Source: Patiria pectinifera (taxonomy: Eukaryota > Echinodermata > Asteroidea > Valvatida > Asterinidae). From it: DNA of 64,000 nt. The stretch lies in NCBI GenBank assembly GCA_029964075.1, contig CM057140.1:10868643-10932642 (forward strand), in the 5' to 3' direction. The translations under genes were made by a program, and so were the position numbers. Positions 58,501 through 64,000 of the stretch are shown here, piece by piece; the stretch's first letter is position 1, and every line of letters begins with the position of its first letter. The notes under the pieces are model-generated. The model saw only the letters and a program-made list of their open reading frames with translations. It searched no databases and was not told the DNA's origin.

Positions 58501-61500
58501 AGTTTCGTTTTTGTGCAGTAAGTCCCATAGCAAGGGCTGTCAGCGCCAGCCGACATGGCTCTCATGAGTCGCGGTCTAAATGTACCTTAACATGGATGGA
58601 TTTTGACAAACTATAGCTTGTTGCATAGCGGATGAATAGGCCAACAAGCTGACAAATCGGCAAGGCTTCAGACTTGAAACTTTTGGAGTGAGCCCCAGAC
58701 TTAGGCACATGATGCCCCCAGTTTCGTTTTTGTGCAGTAAGTCCCATAGCAAGGGCTGTCAGCGCCAGCCGACATGGCTCTCATGAGTCGCGGTCTAAAT
58801 GTACCTTAACATGGATGGATTTTGACAAACTATAGCTTGTTGCATAGCGGATGAATAGGCCAACAAGCTGACAAATCGGCAAGGCTTCAGACTTGAAACT
58901 TTTGGAGTGAGCCCCAGACTTAGGCACATGATGCCCCCAGTTTCGTTTTTGTGCAGTAAGTCCCATAGCAAGGGCTGTCAGCGCCAGCCGACATGGCTCT
59001 CATGAGTCGCGGTCTAAATGTACCTTAACATGGATGGATTTTGACAAACTATAGCTTGTTGCATAGCGGATGAATAGGCCAACAAGCTGACAAATCGGCA
59101 AGGCTTCAGACTTGAAACTTTTGGAGTGAGCCCCAGACTTAGGCACATGATGCCCCCAGTTTCGTTTTTGTGCAGTAAGTCCCATAGCAAGGGCTGTCAG
59201 CGCCAGCCGACATGGCTCTCATGAGTCGCGGTCTAAATGTACCTTAACATGGATGGATTTTGACAAACTATAGCTTGTTGCATAGCGGATGAATAGGCCA
59301 ACAAGCTGACAAATCGGCAAGGCTTCAGACTTGAAACTTTTGGAGTGAGCCCCAGACTTAGGCACATGATGCCCCCAGTTTCGTTTTTGTGCAGTAAGTC
59401 CCATAGCAAGGGCTGTCAGCGCCAGCCGACATGGCTCTCATGAGTCGCGGTCTAAATGTACCTTAACATGGATGGATTTTGACAAACTATAGCTTGTTGC
59501 ATAGCGGATGAATAGGCCAACAAGCTGACAAATCGGCAAGGCTTCAGACTTGAAACTTTTGGAGTGAGCCCCAGACTTAGGCACATGATGCCCCCAGTTT
59601 CGTTTTTGTGCAGTAAGTCCCATAGCAAGGGCTGTCAGCGCCAGCCGACATGGCTCTCATGAGTCGCGGTCTAAATGTACCTTAACATGGATGGATTTTG
59701 ACAAACTATAGCTTGTTGCATAGCGGATGAATAGGCCAACAAGCTGACAAATCGGCAAGGCTTCAGACTTGAAACTTTTGGAGTGAGCCCCAGACTTAGG
59801 CACATGATGCCCCCAGTTTCGTTTTTGTGCAGTAAGTCCCATAGCAAGGGCTGTCAGCGCCAGCCGACATGGCTCTCATGAGTCGCGGTCTAAATGTACC
59901 TTAACATGGATGGATTTTGACAAACTATAGCTTGTTGCATAGCGGATGAATAGGCCAACAAGCTGACAAATCGGCAAGGCTTCAGACTTGAAACTTTTGG
60001 AGTGAGCCCCAGACTTAGGCACATGATGCCCCCAGTTTCGTTTTTGTGCAGTAAGTCCCATAGCAAGGGCTGTCAGCGCCAGCCGACATGGCTCTCATGA
60101 GTCGCGGTCTAAATGTACCTTAACATGGATGGATTTTGACAAACTATAGCTTGTTGCATAGCGGATGAATAGGCCAACAAGCTGACAAATCGGCAAGGCT
60201 TCAGACTTGAAACTTTTGGAGTGAGCCCCAGACTTAGGCACATGATGCCCCAGTTTCGTTTTTGTGCAGTAAGTCCCATAGCAAGGGCTGTCAGCGCCAG
60301 CCGACATGGCTCTCATGAGTCGCGGTCTAAATGTACCTTAACATGGATGGATTTTGACAAACTATAGCTTGTTGCATAGCGGATGAATAGGCCAACAAGC
60401 TGACAAATCGGCAAGGCTTCAGACTTGAAACTTTTGGAGTGAGCCCCAGACTTAGGCACATGATGCCCCCAGTTTCGTTTTTGTGCAGTAAGTCCCATAG
60501 CAAGGGCTGTCAGCGCCAGCCGACATGGCTCTCATGAGTCGCGGTCTAAATGTACCTTAACATGGATGGATTTTGACAAACTATAGCTTGTTGCATAGCG
60601 GATGAATAGGCCAACAAGCTGACAAATCGGCAAGGCTTCAGACTTGAAACTTTTGGAGTGAGCCCCAGACTTAGGCACATGATGCCCCCAGTTTCGTTTT
60701 TGTGCAGTAAGTCCCATAGCAAGGGCTGTCAGCGCCAGCCGACATGGCTCTCATGAGTCGCGGTCTAAATGTACCTTAACATGGATGGATTTTGACAAAC
60801 TATAGCTTGTTGCATAGCGGATGAATAGGCCAACAAGCTGACAAATCGGCAAGGCTTCAGACTTGAAACTTTTGGAGTGAGCCCCAGACTTAGGCACATG
60901 ATGCCCCCAGTTTCGTTTTTGTGCAGTAAGTCCCATAGCAAGGGCTGTCAGCGCCAGCCGACATGGCTCTCATGAGTCGCGGTCTAAATGTACCTTAACA
61001 TGGATGGATTTTGACAAACTATAGCTTGTTGCATAGCGGATGAATAGGCCAACAAGCTGACAAATCGGCAAGGCTTCAGACTTGAAACTTTTGGAGTGAG
61101 CCCCAGACTTAGGCACATGATGCCCCCAGTTTCGTTTTTGTGCAGTAAGTCCCATAGCAAGGGCTGTCAGCGCCAGCCGACATGGCTCTCATGAGTCGCG
61201 GTCTAAATGTACCTTAACATGGATGGATTTTGACAAACTATAGCTTGTTGCATAGCGGATGAATAGGCCAACAAGCTGACAAATCGGCAAGGCTTCAGAC
61301 TTGAAACTTTTGGAGTGAGCCCCAGACTTAGGCACATGATGCCCCAGTTTCGTTTTTGTGCAGTAAGTCCCATAGCAAGGGCTGTCAGCGCCAGCCGACA
61401 TGGCTCTCATGAGTCGCGGTCTAAATGTACCTTAACATGGATGGATTTTGACAAACTATAGCTTGTTGCATAGCGGATGAATAGGCCAACAAGCTGACAA

Positions 61501-64000
61501 ATCGGCAAGGCTTCAGACTTGAAACTTTTGGAGTGAGCCCCAGACTTAGGCACATGATGCCCCCAGTTTCGTTTTTGTGCAGTAAGTCCCATAGCAAGGG
61601 CTGTCAGCGCCAGCCGACATGGCTCTCATGAGTCGCGGTCTAAATGTACCTTAACATGGATGGATTTTGACAAACTATAGCTTGTTGCATAGCGGATGAA
61701 TAGGCCAACAAGCTGACAAATCGACAAGGCTTCAGACTTGAAACTTTTGGAGTGAGCCCCAGACTTAGGCACATGATGCCCCCAGTTTCGTTTTTGTGCA
61801 GTAAGTCCCATAGCAAGGGCTGTCAGCGCCAGCCGACATGGCTCTCATGAGTCGCGGTCTAAATGTACCTTAACATGGATGGATTTTGACAAACTATAGC
61901 TTGTTGCATAGCGGATGAATAGGCCAACAAGCTGACAAATCGGCAAGGCTTCAGACTTGAAACTTTTGGAGTGAGCCCCAGACTTAGGCACATGATGCCC
62001 CCAGTTTCGTTTTTGTGCAGTAAGTCCCATAGCAAGGGCTGTCAGCGCCAGCCGACATGGCTCTCATGAGTCGCGGTCTAAATGTACCTTAACATGGATG
62101 GATTTTGACAAACTATAGCTTGTTGCATAGCGGATGAATAGGCCAACAAGCTGACAAATCGGCAAGGCTTCAGACTTGAAACTTTTGGAGTGAGCCCCAG
62201 ACTTAGGCACATGATGCCCCCAGTTTCGTTTTTGTGCAGTAAGTCCCATAGCAAGGGCTGTCAGCGCCAGCCGACATGGCTCTCATGAGTCGCGGTCTAA
62301 ATGTACCTTAACATGGATGGATTTTGACAAACTATAGCTTGTTGCATAGCGGATGAATAGGCCAACAAGCTGACAAATCGGCAAGGCTTCAGACTTGAAA
62401 CTTTTGGAGTGAGCCCCAGACTTAGGCACATGATGCCCCCAGTTTCGTTTTTGTGCAGTAAGTCCCATAGCAAGGGCTGTCAGCGCCAGCCGACATGGCT
62501 CTCATGAGTCGCGGTCTAAATGTACCTTAACATGGATGGATTTTGACAAACTATAGCTTGTTGCATAGCGGATGAATAGGCCAACAAGCTGACAAATCGA
62601 CAAGGCTTCAGACTTGAAACTTTTGGAGTGAGCCCCAGACTTAGGCACATGATGCCCCCAGTTTCGTTTTTGTGCAGTAAGTCCCATAGCAAGGGCTGTC
62701 AGCGCCAGCCGACATGGCTCTCATGAGTCGCGGTCTAAATGTACCTTAACATGGATGGATTTTGACAAACTATAGCTTGTTGCATAGCGGATGAATAGGC
62801 CAACAAGCTGACAAATCGGCAAGGCTTCAGACTTGAAACTTTTGGAGTGAGCCCCAGACTTAGGCACATGATGCCCCCAGTTTCGTTTTTGTGCAGTAAG
62901 TCCCATAGCAAGGGCTGTCAGCGCCAGCCGACATGGCTCTCATGAGTCGCGGTCTAAATGTACCTTAACATGGATGGATTTTGACAAACTATAGCTTGTT
63001 GCATAGCGGATGAATAGGCCAACAAGCTGACAAATCGGCAAGGCTTCAGACTTGAAACTTTTGGAGTGAGCCCCAGACTTAGGCACATGATGCCCCCAGT
63101 TTCGTTTTTGTGCAGTAAGTCCCATAGCAAGGGCTGTCAGCGCCAGCCGACATGGCTCTCATGAGTCGCGGTCTAAATGTACCTTAACATGGATGGATTT
63201 TGACAAACTATAGCTTGTTGCATAGCGGATGAATAGGCCAACAAGCTGACAAATCGGCAAGGCTTCAGACTTGAAACTTTTGGAGTGAGCCCCAGACTTA
63301 GGCACATGATGCCCCAGTTTCGTTTTTGTGCAGTAAGTCCCATAGCAAGGGCTGTCAGCGCCAGCCGACATGGCTCTCATGAGTCGCGGTCTAAATGTAC
63401 CTTAACATGGATGGATTTTGACAAACTATAGCTTGTTGCATAGCGGATGAATAGGCCAACAAGCTGACAAATCGGCAAGGCTTCAGACTTGAAACTTTTG
63501 GAGTGAGCCCCAGACTTAGGCACATGATGCCCCCAGTTTCGTTTTTGTGCAGTAAGTCCCATAGCAAGGGCTGTCAGCGCCAGCCGACATGGCTCTCATG
63601 AGTCGCGGTCTAAATGTACCTTAACATGGATGGATTTTGACAAACTATAGCTTGTTGCATAGCGGATGAATAGGCCAACAAGCTGACAAATCGGCAAGGC
63701 TTCAGACTTGAAACTTTTGGAGTGAGCCCCAGACTTAGGCACATGATGCCCCAGTTTCGTTTTTGTGCAGTAAGTCCCATAGCAAGGGCTGTCAGCGCCA
63801 GCCGACATGGCTCTCATGAGTCGCGGTCTAAATGTACCTTAACATGGATGGATTTTGACAAACTATAGCTTGTTGCATAGCGGATGAATAGGCCAACAAG
63901 CTGACAAATCGGCAAGGCTTCAGACTTGAAACTTTTGGAGTGAGCCCCAGACTTAGGCACATGATGCCCCCAGTTTCGTTTTTGTGCAGTAAGTCCCATA
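49509..64000. repeat. 218/219-bp satellite, right block (about 66 monomers, continues off the window)
   Basis: Same monomer as the left block, but fixed for CTAAATGTACC and AGACTTAGGC, and always CTGTCAGCGCC. Rare variants: a shortened GAAACTTGGAGTTAGCC unit at about 51897 and 54522, and TCGACAAGG at 61722 and 62598. The array reaches the last base of the window. Confidence 0.98.

Noticed and set aside
39843-63999. Series of 61- and 73-residue minus-strand ORFs, one per satellite monomer
   Set aside because: They repeat with the 218/219-bp unit, change length when the C-run changes, show no codon-level selection and match no known domain. They are by-products of the repeat.
39781-64000. CRISPR-like regular repeat array
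   Set aside because: There are no short repeats separated by unique spacers; the whole unit repeats. The window is eukaryotic.

Overview
The window is animal nuclear DNA. It holds two multi-exon genes with GT-AG introns, many degraded transposons and SINEs, and a satellite array of more than 24 kb that runs off the right edge. A mosaic VWD/C8/TIL/EGF/SUEL-lectin protein next to a UbiB-family kinase points to a marine invertebrate deuterostome. An echinoderm is my best guess; this is inference, because no marker gene fixes the taxon.

Layout. (1) Positions 10-17133, plus strand: the 3' part of a large secreted or extracellular mosaic gene. I placed 18 coding exons whose phases all join into one frame of about 1,296 residues. 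It holds an EGF domain and then two successive copies of VWD - C8 - TIL - TILa/EGF-like - two SUEL (galactose/rhamnose-binding) lectin domains, with a second EGF between the copies. The stop is at 17120-17122 and a 3' UTR intron follows. (2) Positions 30466-19742, minus strand: a complete 14-exon ADCK5 gene (UbiB/aarF-type atypical kinase, predicted mitochondrial, about 612 residues). The two genes are convergent, with stop codons about 2.6 kb apart. (3) Positions 30.5-38.7 kb: no convincing gene; foldback (MITE-like) elements, a decayed non-LTR reverse transcriptase, and a 1.0-kb inverted-repeat element carrying a tRNA-like SINE. (4) Positions 38.75-39.78 kb: about five diverged copies of a repeat of roughly 200-240 bp. 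(5) Positions 39781-64000: a highly homogeneous 218/219-bp satellite, broken by exactly 500 N at 49009-49508. The monomers left and right of the gap belong to two different fixed subfamilies.

The two genes have no obvious functional link. The mosaic gene would make a multi-domain extracellular, carbohydrate-binding and probably disulfide-rich protein. ADCK5 is a housekeeping-type mitochondrial protein. The most unusual features are the duplicated VWD-to-lectin module with conserved intron phases, the satellite with its subfamily switch at the assembly gap, and two foldback elements with unrelated arms that share the same loop core.

Limits: exon borders were set by eye from reading frame, splice consensus and family knowledge. 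No database or alignment program was used.
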